Shown: one piece after another, positions 17,673 through 25,769 of the stretch
Numbering within the stretch: position 1 is the stretch's first letter
How the letters are laid out: the number at the start of each line of letters is the position of its first letter
DNA from: JAVBPE01 sp031549865
GTDB lineage: Bacteria; Bacillota_I; Bacilli_A; Acholeplasmatales; Anaeroplasmataceae
Length of the DNA: 64,000 nt
Assembly: GCA_031549865.1 (NCBI GenBank)
Contig: JAVBPE010000011.1
Coordinates: 1-64,000, forward strand
Direction: 5' to 3'
Program-made: the position numbers and the translations under genes
The notes under the pieces: generated by a model
The model's input: the letters and a program-made list of their open reading frames with translations, nothing else
Database searches by the model: none
What the model was told of the DNA's origin: nothing

Positions 17673-18243
17673 CTATATACTTTATGAGACTCCTTGTAGC
17701 TTTTGCACGATGAGATAGGTTATTTTTTTCTTCTAATGTAATTTGGGCGAATGTTTTGTCTAATTCTTTAACATAAAAATATGGATCATACCCAAAACCA
17801 TTTTCACCAAGTGGTTCTAATATTATTTGTCCATATGCATAATCCTCAAAAATCTCATATTTATTATTAGGAAAATAAATGCACATTGCACAAACATATC
17901 TAGCGCTTTTATCAAAAACATCTCTTAAATTTTTTATTAGAAGTTGATTATTTAAATCATCATCATGCATATCGCCTGCATATCTAGCTGAATATATACC
18001 CGGTTCATTATCAAGTGCGAAAACTTCTAAGCCTGAATCATCACTTATCACAATTTCATTTGTATATAATGATATTGTCTTTGCTTTAATTAACGCATTT
18101 TCTTTAAACGATTTTCCATCTTCGATAATTTCATATGGATAGTTAATATCTCTTAAAGATAATATTTCGAATTTATCTTTAAAAAGAGTTTTAAACTCTT
18201 TTATTTTACCTAGATTTGTAGTTGCAATTATTAATTTTCTCAT
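17650..18243 (-). CDS. rdgB: XTP/dITP pyrophosphatase
   Basis: House-cleaning enzyme that hydrolyses ITP, dITP and XTP to monophosphates so they are not built into nucleic acids. Clear Ham1 family blocks: IIATTNLGKIKEFKTLF at the N-terminus, ISDDSGLEVFALDNEPGIYSARYAG, and GENGFGYDPYFYV plus SHRAKATRSLIKYI at the end. 197 aa is normal. AGGTGAT lies before the ATG. The gerM-rdgB-ysnB order is kept from Bacillus, but rph, which lies between gerM and rdgB there, is missing. Confidence 0.95.
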   Translation of the reverse strand: MRKLIIATTNLGKIKEFKTLFKDKFEILSLRDINYPYEIIEDGKSFKENALIKAKTISLYTNEIVISDDSGLEVFALDNEPGIYSARYAGDMHDDDLNNQLLIKNLRDVFDKSARYVCAMCIYFPNNKYEIFEDYAYGQIILEPLGENGFGYDPYFYVKELDKTFAQITLEEKNNLSHRAKATRSLIKYIDENIDNK

Positions 18244-18338
18244 AAAATCACCTAATATGATTTTAACATAAAAATAAAAATATGACTACATTAAGGTTAT
18301 ATATTATTTAATCCATAAATTTTGTTGAAAATTGTTAA

Positions 18339-18779
18339 TTATAAATATTTATTATTAATCTTTATATAAACATTTGTAAAACCAAGAGATAAAAATGTTT
18401 TTTTTAAAGAATAAGTTGCAATTTCTGTATCATTTGATAAATAAAAATATTCATCAAAATTTAAATATAAATCATTCTCTTTTTTTTCAACGTCTATTAA
18501 ATTTACATTGTTAATAATTGGGCTAGTATAACCACTAGGCAATCTATTTTGCAAAATCGTATAATAATTAATAATGTCGTTTATTTCTATATTATCCATT
18601 GATACCAATACTTCTTTTAGGTTATTTGTTTCATATTCAATAAGATAAAATTTCACTTTGTCTTCTTTTATATTTGAATCTTCTTTTATTTCATAAGTAA
18701 TTATAGCTTTTTCAACGTAAAACATAGGGATAGATATTGCTGCTAAAAAAATTAAAACAATAAAATATATTTTTTTCAT
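18339..18779 (-). CDS. gerM: GerM-type sporulation lipoprotein/membrane protein, single GerMN domain
   Basis: A 146-residue protein with an N-terminal hydrophobic segment (3-22) and one GerMN-like domain: KVKFYLIEYETNNLKEVLV, a NRLPSGYTSPI block (typically PxG in the family) and a C-terminal YSLKKTFLSLGFTNVYIKIN. In B. subtilis GerM has two such domains and helps to stabilise the SpoIIQ-SpoIIIAH channel during engulfment, so finding it near spoIIIAH fits. Unlike the lipoprotein form I see no cysteine lipobox at the segment end. Position before rdgB matches Bacillus. A sigma-E-like promoter lies upstream. Confidence 0.75.
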   Translation of the reverse strand: MKKIYFIVLIFLAAISIPMFYVEKAIITYEIKEDSNIKEDKVKFYLIEYETNNLKEVLVSMDNIEINDIINYYTILQNRLPSGYTSPIINNVNLIDVEKKENDLYLNFDEYFYLSNDTEIATYSLKKTFLSLGFTNVYIKINNKYL

Positions 18780-18814
18780 TTATACCTCGCATTTTTTTTA
18801 ATTATTCTTTATAA

Positions 18815-18843
18815 AATATATGTTTTATGTTTTAAAATTATGT
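18815..18843 (-). promoter_or_regulatory. sigma-E-like promoter of gerM
   Basis: Minus strand ACATAAT (18837-18843), 14 bp, CATATATT (18815-18822), about 36 bp before the gerM start. The -10 is identical to those of spoIIIAH, spoVS and the carboxypeptidase gene. Confidence 0.5.
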
Positions 18844-18874
18844 TTTTTTAGTATAATAATATCAGGTGATGAAA

Positions 18875-19651
18875 ATGGAAGAAATAAATAAATATATAGA
18901 CAAAACGGTAATAAAAAGTTTTTGCGCAGTTTTAATATACTTCATAATGGATTACGTTATAGTACCATATATGATTACTCCTATTATCTTTGAAATTTAT
19001 ACTAAAGGCATTGATCTTGAATATTTTAAAGATGTAATTATTAATGGACTTGATGATCCATATATCATGAGTAAATATTATGCTATATCAATATGTATTA
19101 ATGTCGTAGTTGATGCTATTTTATTTATTGCATTAATCGCTTTATTTTATCAAGATATTATTAAGGATGTTAAAAGACTTAGAAAAGATTCGGCAAAATA
19201 TGCTAACCTATTCTTAATTGCATTTATAATTTGCTATTTAGCGAATGTTATTACATCGGCAATATCTAATAGTGTGACTGCAGAAAACGTTAATCAGTCA
19301 TCTATTAATGACATGCTTAATTCAAATTCAACAAACTTTCTATTTATGGCACTTTTAGTTGTTATTTTAGGACCAGTCGTCGAAGAATTAGTTTTTAGAA
19401 AAGGTATCTTTGGCGTCATTAAAAATCCATATGCAGCTTTTATTGTTTCAGCACTTTCTTTTGCTATAATTCATCTTTTATCAAGTGAGGGCTCAATAGC
19501 TGATATGATGCTCATGTCTTTACCGTATTTAGCAATGGGATTTGGATTTTCATATATTTATTATAAAACTGATAAAAACATTATGTACTCTATTTTAGCT
19601 CATATATTTATGAATTTTACTTCAATATTCTTATTATTCTTCTATCGTTAA
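18875..19651 (+). CDS. CPBP family intramembrane metalloprotease
   Basis: Multi-pass membrane protein (about six helices) of the CPBP/Abi family, whose eukaryotic relatives cleave CAAX proteins and whose bacterial members include bacteriocin-immunity proteins. The catalytic motifs are visible: EELVFRKGIFG (EExxxR), SFAIIHLLS (FxxxH) and LAHIFMNF (HxxxN). 258 aa from the ATG at 18875; the GTG and ATG just upstream lie inside the AGGTGAT ribosome site and are unlikely starts. A TATAAT at 18852-18857 gives a very short leader. The substrate is unknown. It is transcribed away from gerM and ended by a hairpin. Confidence 0.88.
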   Translation: MEEINKYIDKTVIKSFCAVLIYFIMDYVIVPYMITPIIFEIYTKGIDLEYFKDVIINGLDDPYIMSKYYAISICINVVVDAILFIALIALFYQDIIKDVKRLRKDSAKYANLFLIAFIICYLANVITSAISNSVTAENVNQSSINDMLNSNSTNFLFMALLVVILGPVVEELVFRKGIFGVIKNPYAAFIVSALSFAIIHLLSSEGSIADMMLMSLPYLAMGFGFSYIYYKTDKNIMYSILAHIFMNFTSIFLLFFYR

Positions 19652-19659
19652 TAAATTAA

Positions 19660-19685
19660 AAAGGAAAATTGATTTCCTTTTTTTT
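19660..19685 (+). terminator. terminator of the CPBP gene
   Basis: AAAGGAAA/TTTCCTTT stem (19660-19667, 19673-19680), loop ATTGA, with an unbroken T-run to 19685. Confidence 0.8.
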
Positions 19686-19689
19686 GCAT

Positions 19690-19713
19690 AAAAAAAGAGG
19701 TTATTAACCTCTT
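19690..19713 (-). terminator. terminator of the ASCH-ankyrin transcript
   Basis: AAGAGGT/ACCTCTT stem with loop TATTA (19695-19713); the stop codon of the ASCH gene (19712-19714) is partly in the stem. A minus-strand U-run follows. Confidence 0.75.
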
Positions 19714-20158
19714 AGGCTTTAAATACAATTTCAAATTCTTCTAAAACTACCATAACTTCATCATTAAATTCTAAGTTATATTCTTTTAAAGTATTAGTAA
19801 ATATCTCTTTATACAATTCTTTCCAAGACTCCAACGATTTATCGTTTTCTCCTTCTTTTGAGGCATGCGAAGCAGTAACTTTATTAAAAGGTACTAATGT
19901 TACCTTTTTATTTTTTATAATACAAGCCGCAGTTTCTTCATCTTCTTTTAAAATGACGCTATAATCTCCAACCATAGGTAATGGGATTCCATCAATTCGG
20001 TATGGATCATATAAAGTAGCATTAGCAGTTTTTGCTCCGCTTAGTGTCAATGTAACTAATTCGTTTGTTTCATCTCCATATGTCCAAGCTGAATAATCTT
20101 CATTTACTAATTCTTTATTTTCTTTTATAAATTTATTCCATAATTCTATATGATTCAT
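19712..20158 (-). CDS. ASCH domain protein
   Basis: A 148-residue protein of the ASCH/YhfF type: LWNKFIKENKEL, AWTYGDETNELVTLTLSGAKTANATLY, a GDYSVIL strand, AACIIKNKKVTLVPFNKVTASHASKEGENDKSLESWKELY and a C-terminal VVLEEFEIV strand. The beta-barrel is related to PUA and is thought to bind RNA; members hydrolyse N4-acetylcytidine (YqfB) or are of unknown role. The ATG overlaps the ankyrin gene stop (ATGA), so the two are translationally coupled. No Bacillus counterpart exists at this place, so the pair was added between the gerM and hup blocks. Confidence 0.85.
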   Translation of the reverse strand: MNHIELWNKFIKENKELVNEDYSAWTYGDETNELVTLTLSGAKTANATLYDPYRIDGIPLPMVGDYSVILKEDEETAACIIKNKKVTLVPFNKVTASHASKEGENDKSLESWKELYKEIFTNTLKEYNLEFNDEVMVVLEEFEIVFKA

Positions 20159-21114
20159 ATTATCAACTCTTTCTTTGCTTTTTTTAATAGCTCAATTATT
20201 TTCTTATTTTCCAAATTTAATGCTAAATCCATTGGTAAATAGCCAAATGAATCTTTCCTATTTAAAGTTGAAATTTTTATTTGTCTTTCTACTTCAAATA
20301 CGTCCTCTTTTATTATAGCAAGATGCAAAGGATAAGTCATTAAATAATTTCTATAATTATATGAATTTATTTGTTCCTCAATATAATTTAGATAAGAATC
20401 TTGTTCTATAAGTTTAAATATATCTTCAAAATAAATATTTTTTATATCCGCAATTGCTCCATTTTTTATTAGTAATGATAAAATTTCCCGATTTTCATTT
20501 TTTACAGAATAAAATAAAGGTGTTTCTTTATTTTTATTTTTAATATTAATAAATGCATTGTTTTCGATTAAAAATTTTGTTACCTCAAAGTCACTAGTGC
20601 CTACAGCAATATGAAGTAGACTTTCTGATTGATAATTTTTTATATTAACTAATTCCGGTTTGAAAAATTGCTGTATCAAATTCATATTATGTGATCTAAT
20701 AACAGCAAATAAAATATTTTCATCATTTATATCTTTAACATTTAAATTAGCACCTTTTTCAATTAATAAATCAATGAATTCACTGCGATTATATAAAATT
20801 GCTTTAAAGATAGCCGTTTCACATTTTTTATTTTTCAATTCAATGTTAGCGTTTCTATCTATTAATGCTTTAAAAAAACCAAGTCTATTATAAACAATTG
20901 CATAATTAAGAGCCGTTTCACCATTTTTATCTTTCAAATTTATGTCTATGTAATGTTCAATTAATATCTTAAAAATATCAAAATTATGAAAAATAATACT
21001 ATAATGCAGTAATGATTGAGAATCCTCATTTAAAATATTTATATTATGCAAACTTATAAATTCTAAAATATCACTTATTAAATTATCTTCTATCATCTTA
21101 AATGGATCAATCAT
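20155..21114 (-). CDS. ankyrin-repeat protein
   Basis: A 319-residue cytoplasmic protein made almost wholly of ankyrin repeats. At least six can be counted by the recurring GxTALxxAxxxNxxxxxxxLIxxxAxxxxxN pattern, for example NGETALNYAIVYNRLGFFKALIDRN, KCETAIFKAILYNRSEFIDLLIEKG and NKETPLFYSVKNENREILSLLIKNG. No signal peptide, membrane helix or catalytic domain is present, so it is probably a protein-binding scaffold; the partner may be the ASCH protein encoded four bases downstream. Such proteins occur patchily and may have been acquired by transfer, but base composition is like that of its neighbours. Confidence 0.85.
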   Translation of the reverse strand: MIDPFKMIEDNLISDILEFISLHNINILNEDSQSLLHYSIIFHNFDIFKILIEHYIDINLKDKNGETALNYAIVYNRLGFFKALIDRNANIELKNKKCETAIFKAILYNRSEFIDLLIEKGANLNVKDINDENILFAVIRSHNMNLIQQFFKPELVNIKNYQSESLLHIAVGTSDFEVTKFLIENNAFINIKNKNKETPLFYSVKNENREILSLLIKNGAIADIKNIYFEDIFKLIEQDSYLNYIEEQINSYNYRNYLMTYPLHLAIIKEDVFEVERQIKISTLNRKDSFGYLPMDLALNLENKKIIELLKKAKKELII

Positions 21115-21130
21115 ATTTTTACCTCTTTTT

Positions 21131-21156
21131 AAAAAAATAGAGCCATTGGCTCTATT
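21131..21156 (-). terminator. hup terminator
   Basis: Perfect 9-bp stem AATAGAGCC/GGCTCTATT (21136-21144, 21148-21156) followed by seven U in minus-strand RNA. It separates hup from the ankyrin gene. Confidence 0.85.
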
Positions 21157-21157
21157 A

Positions 21158-21430
21158 TTATTTTATTAAATCTTTAAGTACTTTACCTGCTTTAAATGCT
21201 GGAGATTTTTGTCCTGGGATAGAAATATCTTCACCAGTTCTTGGATTACGTCCAGTACGTGCAACACGATTACGAACTTCAAAAGTTCCAAAACCTGAAA
21301 TTACAACCTTTTCTCCTTCAGCTAAAGTTTCAGATATTGTATCGATTAAAGCGTCGATTGTTTCTTCTGTAACCTTTTTTGATAAATTTGCTCTTTCAGC
21401 AACAATTGAAATTAATTCTGTTTTATTCAT
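21158..21430 (-). CDS. hup: DNA-binding protein HU
   Basis: Nucleoid protein that bends DNA without sequence preference. All 90 residues match HU: MNKTELISIVAERANLSKK, the GFGTFEVRNRVARTGRNPRTGEDISIPGQKSPAFKAGK beta arms with the intercalating proline, and KDLIK. It is transcribed alone, with a good promoter and terminator. Adjacent spoIVA matches the Bacillus hbs (hup)-spoIVA order. Confidence 0.97.
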   Translation of the reverse strand: MNKTELISIVAERANLSKKVTEETIDALIDTISETLAEGEKVVISGFGTFEVRNRVARTGRNPRTGEDISIPGQKSPAFKAGKVLKDLIK

Positions 21431-21456
21431 TCTTAATTATTCCTCCTATTAAGAAT

Positions 21457-21485
21457 ATTATATCAAAGTTTCCTTGTCATTACAA
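21457..21485 (-). promoter_or_regulatory. sigma-A promoter of hup
   Basis: Minus strand TTGTAA (21480-21485), 17 bp, TATAAT (21457-21462) with extended TG. AGGAGG lies downstream, 11 bases before the ATG. Confidence 0.75.
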
Positions 21486-21537
21486 CATTATTTGAAAAAT
21501 TTAGGAAAAAAATAAAAGCGTTTCCATAAAACATTTA

Positions 21538-21577
21538 AAAATAAAATACCTTCTTTTATTACAAGAAGGTATTTTTT
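21538..21577 (-). terminator. spoIVA terminator
   Basis: Perfect 13-bp stem (21543-21555, 21563-21575) with a 7-base loop, immediately after the spoIVA stop; U-rich on the minus-strand 3' side. Confidence 0.85.
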
Positions 21578-21580
21578 ATT

Positions 21581-23053
21581 TTAAACAATTATAGCTATTA
21601 ATCCATTATGTGAAGAATTAATCATTTTATCTAATACATTTTTTAATTTGTCTTTAGATTTATCAGGCATTTGGTATATTTTGGCTCTAATTCCATCATT
21701 AACTATCTCACTAAGTTTTCGGCCAAAGAATTCTTTGTTCCAAACTTCACTATTCTCAATATCTTCATTTAATAAATTATCCATCATCATTTGTGACTGA
21801 GCTTCACTTCCAATAATTGGTGTAAATGATGATTCTACATCTACTTTTATTAAATGGATACTTGGTGCTATCGCAGACAATTTAACGCCATATTTCCCAT
21901 TTTGTTTAACTATTTGTGGTGGCAAAAGTTTCATATCAGCTGCCTGTGGCACACTTATGCCATACCCTGTTTCTTTGGCCATTTCAAGTGCTGAGCCTAA
22001 ATTTTCATATGTGTTAGATAATTTTTTACATTCATATAAATATGAAATATAAGCACTTCTTGAATCACCCTTATCACCTAATAATTCTTCTAAAATAGTT
22101 TGATAAGTTTCTTCCTTTAATTCTATTTCAATAATTACTTTCGCATCAGTAGGACTAAACACATCCAATTTAACATCTTTAAAAAGATTTGTATTCTTTA
22201 AGTAATCTTGAATTTTAGCAATATCTTTTATTTTATTATAATTATTTGAAGCATTAGATATTTCATCATCTACTAATTTTTTTAGTTCAATGTCATCGCC
22301 TAATACTGCAAAATATTCCGGTAAAGCAATTTCTAAATCTTCAATTGGAAATTCACCTAAAGCTGATGATAAAACTTGATCTATTTCTGCTTGTGTCATT
22401 TGAATAACATTTAAAGCATTTACTACTACTTTATACTTTTCTTCAAGTTCTAATTTTATACTTTGAGCCAATTTACCAGTTGGATTTTTAGTATTTAAAA
22501 CAATAGTAAATGGTTTTTCTAAACTCATTAATTGTGGAATTAAATCTTCTTCAACTTTTTTATATTCAGCACGACTAAATTCACCAAAACTTCCATCAGA
22601 AGTAATATAAATCCCTAAATTAGAATGATTTTTAATAACTTTTTCTGTTCCAATTTTTGCTGCATCTTCAAATGGAATCTTATCATCAAACCATGGCGTT
22701 TTTACTAGTCTTGGACCATCCTCTGTTGAGTACCCAGTTGCTGATGGAATAATTTGACCAACACAATCCACAATTCTGATATTAAAGTTCCAATCTTCCT
22801 TTACATTTATGTTTAACGATGTTGAAGGAATAAATTTTGGTTCTACTGTCATTATTTGTTTACCATCAGCTGTTTGTGGCAATTCATCAACTATTTTATT
22901 TTTGATGAATTCATCATTTAAATATGGTAAAACTTTCAACTCAAAAAATTTATTTATAAAACTTGATTTACCACTTCTTACACTACCTACTACTCCAACA
23001 TAAAAATCGTCTTTCATTCGACTTGTTAAGTTATTTAGAGCATTATCATTCAT
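21581..23053 (-). CDS. spoIVA: spore coat morphogenetic ATPase SpoIVA
   Basis: Mother-cell protein that polymerises by ATP hydrolysis on the outer forespore membrane to form the coat basement layer. The N-terminal TRAFAC-type domain has Walker A GSVRSGKSSFINKFFELKVLPYL, a TVEPKFIPS switch segment and RIVDCVGQIIP. The middle and C-terminal domains (YLYECKKLSNTYENLGSALEMAKETGYGISVP; final SSHNGLIAIIV) match SpoIVA. 490 aa against 492 in B. subtilis. In that species SpoIVA recruits SpoVM and SpoVID; cotE, encoded at 44.6 kb, adds the outer coat. A close sigma-E consensus is upstream, as expected. Confidence 0.97.
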   Translation of the reverse strand: MNDNALNNLTSRMKDDFYVGVVGSVRSGKSSFINKFFELKVLPYLNDEFIKNKIVDELPQTADGKQIMTVEPKFIPSTSLNINVKEDWNFNIRIVDCVGQIIPSATGYSTEDGPRLVKTPWFDDKIPFEDAAKIGTEKVIKNHSNLGIYITSDGSFGEFSRAEYKKVEEDLIPQLMSLEKPFTIVLNTKNPTGKLAQSIKLELEEKYKVVVNALNVIQMTQAEIDQVLSSALGEFPIEDLEIALPEYFAVLGDDIELKKLVDDEISNASNNYNKIKDIAKIQDYLKNTNLFKDVKLDVFSPTDAKVIIEIELKEETYQTILEELLGDKGDSRSAYISYLYECKKLSNTYENLGSALEMAKETGYGISVPQAADMKLLPPQIVKQNGKYGVKLSAIAPSIHLIKVDVESSFTPIIGSEAQSQMMMDNLLNEDIENSEVWNKEFFGRKLSEIVNDGIRAKIYQMPDKSKDKLKNVLDKMINSSHNGLIAIIV

Positions 23054-23083
23054 TATAAATCCCCACTCTCATATTCAGTACTA

Positions 23084-23112
23084 AATCTATGCTAAATATT
23101 ATAAACATATTC
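23084..23112 (-). promoter_or_regulatory. sigma-E promoter of spoIVA
   Basis: Minus strand GAATATG (23106-23112; 6 of 7 to KMATATT), 14 bp, CATAGATT (23084-23091; 7 of 8 to CATACAHT), about 30 bp before the spoIVA ATG. B. subtilis spoIVA is known to need sigma-E. Confidence 0.75.
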
Positions 23113-23120
23113 CAAAAACA

Positions 23121-23150
23121 AAAAAAATCTCTTTTTTTTTAAGAGATTTT
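23121..23150 (-). terminator. terminator after the spoVIF-like gene
   Basis: AAAATCTCTT/AAGAGATTTT stem (23124-23133, 23141-23150) closed by a T-run loop; minus-strand U-run follows. It separates the gene from the spoIVA promoter. Confidence 0.8.
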
Positions 23151-23159
23151 AAATATTAT

Positions 23160-23405
23160 CTATTTTGAAATTAAATAATCAAATAATTTTGGAGAAATAC
23201 CTTCATTAAGTATTGTCGTAACTATTCCATCTTCTTTATCCTTTGGAATATCACGATTAGTAAGTTTAGCTCCCTTTTGAATTATAGATCTCAAATTATC
23301 TTCATCTTTCAAATCCAATTTTGATGCTTCTTCCACTAACTCATACATCGCTTCTTGATCAATATTATTTGATATAATATAATCCATCACCTTTTGAAAA
23401 TTCAT
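23160..23405 (-). CDS. spoVIF: stage VI sporulation protein F-like (SpoVIF)
   Basis: An 81-residue helical protein. The core LDLKDEDNLRSIIQKGAKLTNRDIPKDKEDGIVTTIL aligns by eye with the SpoVIF (YjcC) pattern of fkDEktvRsvIkrvsqianrrVpKemEDqIvdsI. In B. subtilis SpoVIF is a late mother-cell protein needed for proper coat assembly. The strong AGGAGGT ribosome site lies eight bases before the ATG, but it can pair with ACCTCCT 15 bases further upstream. A sigma-K-like -10 lies between the two arms. It sits between gpsA and spoIVA, where B. subtilis has yphE/yphF, so the location is new. Assignment rests on short similarity. Confidence 0.7.
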   Translation of the reverse strand: MNFQKVMDYIISNNIDQEAMYELVEEASKLDLKDEDNLRSIIQKGAKLTNRDIPKDKEDGIVTTILNEGISPKLFDYLISK

Positions 23406-23411
23406 ATTAAA

Positions 23412-23439
23412 ACCTCCTACGATAATTTATGCAGGAGGT
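23412..23439 (-). promoter_or_regulatory. hairpin hiding the spoVIF ribosome site
   Basis: Perfect 7-bp inverted repeat: AGGAGGT (the Shine-Dalgarno, 23412-23418 in complement) with ACCTCCT (23433-23439 in complement), 14-base loop. An mRNA reading through from gpsA would fold and block translation. Confidence 0.6.
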
Positions 23440-23452
23440 GTGACATTTGTGA
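23423..23452 (-). promoter_or_regulatory. sigma-K-like promoter of spoVIF inside the hairpin
   Basis: Minus strand CATAAATTA (23423-23431) fits the sigma-K -10 CATAnnnTA; TCACA (23448-23452), 16 bp upstream, supplies the AC -35. The transcript would start after the left hairpin arm and so have a free ribosome site. Confidence 0.45.
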
Positions 23453-24445
23453 CTATTCTATTTTTAATTTTCTACCCATTAATTCAGGAATTATTTCTTT
23501 TAAAGTTATATTTCCTTCTAAAAATTGATATGCTGCTTCTATAATAGGCAATTCTAAATTATATTTTTTACCAATTTCATGCGATGCATAAATTGTTCTT
23601 ACACCTTCAATTGCCATTTTAGCTTTATCCATGACATTAGCCAAAGATTCTCCTTGACCTAGTTTTAATCCAGCTTGAAAATTACGACTATTTAGTGAAC
23701 TTGCAGTAACTATTAAATCACCAATTCCTGATAATCCATAAGCAGTTTCTTTTTTTCCACCTAAAGCTTCAACAATAGCGATTATTTCTCTAATACCTCT
23801 ACTAATTAAGGCTGCACGGGCATTTTCTCCCAAACCAATTCCTGTAGCAATACCACTTACAACGGCAATGGCATTTTTTATTGCCCCACCAGTTTCTACA
23901 CCAATTACATCATCATTTGTATAAACTCTTAAATATTTTTCATTACTAAAAAGATTTTGAATTTTATTTGCTGATTCAAGATTCGTAGAAGCACTAACTA
24001 ATGTTGTTAATTTTCTAAAAATTAATTCTTCAGCATGACTTGGACCAGATAATACTACATAATCTATAATATTTTTATTATCAATTTCTTGATAAACTAT
24101 TTGACTTACTCTTAATGAAGTTTCAGGTTCAATTCCTTTACTAACATTCACAAATAATTTTGGTTCATTTATTAATTTATTAATTTGATTTAAAACCATT
24201 CTCATTGCTTTAGTAGGTACACATAAAACGATAATATTAGAATGATTAACGACTTCATTTAAAGATAATGTCGCTTTTATATTTTGTGGTATAGTTACAT
24301 CAAAAAAAGGATGAAGATGTTCATTATTAATTTTATTAACAAAATCATTATTTATATCAGAAATTAAGACATCATGACCATTATCACTTAGTGCTTGTGC
24401 TAAGGTAGTACCCCATGAGCCTCCTCCAATTACGGAAACTTTCAT
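23453..24445 (-). CDS. gpsA: NAD(P)-dependent glycerol-3-phosphate dehydrogenase
   Basis: Makes sn-glycerol-3-phosphate from dihydroxyacetone phosphate for phospholipids. Rossmann motif VIGGGSWGTTLAQALSDNGHDV, then VPTKAMR, VNVSKGIEPET, LSGPSHAEEL, VETGGAIKNAIAV with the catalytic lysine, and GENARAALISRG with the substrate loop. 330 aa. I choose the ATG at 24445 (MKVSVIGGG), one base after the der stop, rather than an upstream in-frame ATG inside der. gpsA follows der in Bacillus as well. Confidence 0.96.
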   Translation of the reverse strand: MKVSVIGGGSWGTTLAQALSDNGHDVLISDINNDFVNKINNEHLHPFFDVTIPQNIKATLSLNEVVNHSNIIVLCVPTKAMRMVLNQINKLINEPKLFVNVSKGIEPETSLRVSQIVYQEIDNKNIIDYVVLSGPSHAEELIFRKLTTLVSASTNLESANKIQNLFSNEKYLRVYTNDDVIGVETGGAIKNAIAVVSGIATGIGLGENARAALISRGIREIIAIVEALGGKKETAYGLSGIGDLIVTASSLNSRNFQAGLKLGQGESLANVMDKAKMAIEGVRTIYASHEIGKKYNLELPIIEAAYQFLEGNITLKEIIPELMGRKLKIE

Positions 24446-24446
24446 T

Positions 24447-25751
24447 TTAATCTCGCTTTCTAAATTCAAATTTTATTGGGGTTCCAAAAAAATCAAAATT
24501 CTTTCTTAACTGATTTTCCAAATATCTTTGATAAGAGAAATGGATAAATAAAGGATCATTTACAAATGTTGTAAATGTTGGAGGTTCAACTCCAACTTGA
24601 GAAATGTAATAAAATTTAGCTTTTCCACCTTTAAATTCAGATGGTGGGAACATTGCAACTGCATCAGCTAAAACGTTGTTTAAAACACTTGTAGTAACAC
24701 GTCTGTGATATGAATCATAAACCAATGAAATTTCAGGGAATAAAGTGTGAACACGTTTATTTTCTAAAGCTGATAAAAAAACAATTGGAGCATAATCTAA
24801 ATACTTAAATTTATCTCTAATGTCATCAGTCCATTCTTGCATTGTTTTACTATCTTTAGTAACAGTATCCCATTTATTTACAACTATAATGCATGGTTTA
24901 TTATATTCATCAACGTAACCACCAACATGATAGTCTTGTTCAATTATACCCTCTTCGGCATTTAATAGTAATAAAACTACATCACTTCTTAAAATTGCAT
25001 CAACAGTTCTTATATTGCTATATTTTTCTGTATTTTCATATATTTTACCACGCTTACGAAGTCCTGCTGTATCGATAACAACATAATTTTTACCATCAAC
25101 AACAAAAGGTGTATCAATCGCATCTCTAGTTGTCCCAGGAATATTTGATACAATTACACGATTATCATTTAATAATGTATTTACTAATGAAGATTTTCCA
25201 ACATTTGGTCTACCAATTAAACTAAATTTAATTGCATCATCATAAACTTTATCTGGTTTATTAACAAAATGTTTAATAACTTCATCTAATAAATCTCCAA
25301 CGCCAATACCATGCATTGAAGATGAAGGAATTGGTTCTCCAAATCCTAAAGTATAAAAGTCATAAACATTTTCTTTATATTTTTGTTCATCAACTTTATT
25401 AACAGCTAAAATTACCGGTTTTTTTGATCGATATAAAATTTTAGCAATATATTCATCATCAGTTGTAACTCCACTACGACAATCAACAACAAAAATAATA
25501 ACATCAGCTTCTTCCATTGCAATTTCAGCCTGAGCTTTTATTTCTGTTAAAAAAGGAGCATCAGAAATCTCTATGCCCCCTGTATCGATTAAGAAAAATT
25601 CTTTATCAAGCCAAGATGCTTTAGAATATATTCTATCTCTTGTCACTCCTGGTTGATCGTTAGTGATAGATAGACGTTGGCCGATGATACGGTTAAATAG
25701 TGTCGACTTACCAACATTGGGACGACCTACTATAGCTACTTTAGCCAGCAT
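24447..25751 (-). CDS. der: ribosome-assembly GTPase Der (EngA)
   Basis: Essential GTPase of 50S maturation with two tandem G domains. Each has a GRPNVGKS P-loop (GRPNVGKSTLFNR near residue 8; GRPNVGKSSLVNT near 185), DTGG/DTAG switch and NKVD/NKWD motifs, followed by a KH-like C-terminal domain (FPPSEFKGGKAKFYYISQVGVEPPTF). 434 aa is normal. It lies 18 bases after the S1-protein gene, with AGGAAGTGAT before the ATG, and is part of the cmk operon. Confidence 0.97.
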   Translation of the reverse strand: MLAKVAIVGRPNVGKSTLFNRIIGQRLSITNDQPGVTRDRIYSKASWLDKEFFLIDTGGIEISDAPFLTEIKAQAEIAMEEADVIIFVVDCRSGVTTDDEYIAKILYRSKKPVILAVNKVDEQKYKENVYDFYTLGFGEPIPSSSMHGIGVGDLLDEVIKHFVNKPDKVYDDAIKFSLIGRPNVGKSSLVNTLLNDNRVIVSNIPGTTRDAIDTPFVVDGKNYVVIDTAGLRKRGKIYENTEKYSNIRTVDAILRSDVVLLLLNAEEGIIEQDYHVGGYVDEYNKPCIIVVNKWDTVTKDSKTMQEWTDDIRDKFKYLDYAPIVFLSALENKRVHTLFPEISLVYDSYHRRVTTSVLNNVLADAVAMFPPSEFKGGKAKFYYISQVGVEPPTFTTFVNDPLFIHFSYQRYLENQLRKNFDFFGTPIKFEFRKRD

Positions 25752-25769
25752 AATATCACTTCCTATTTC

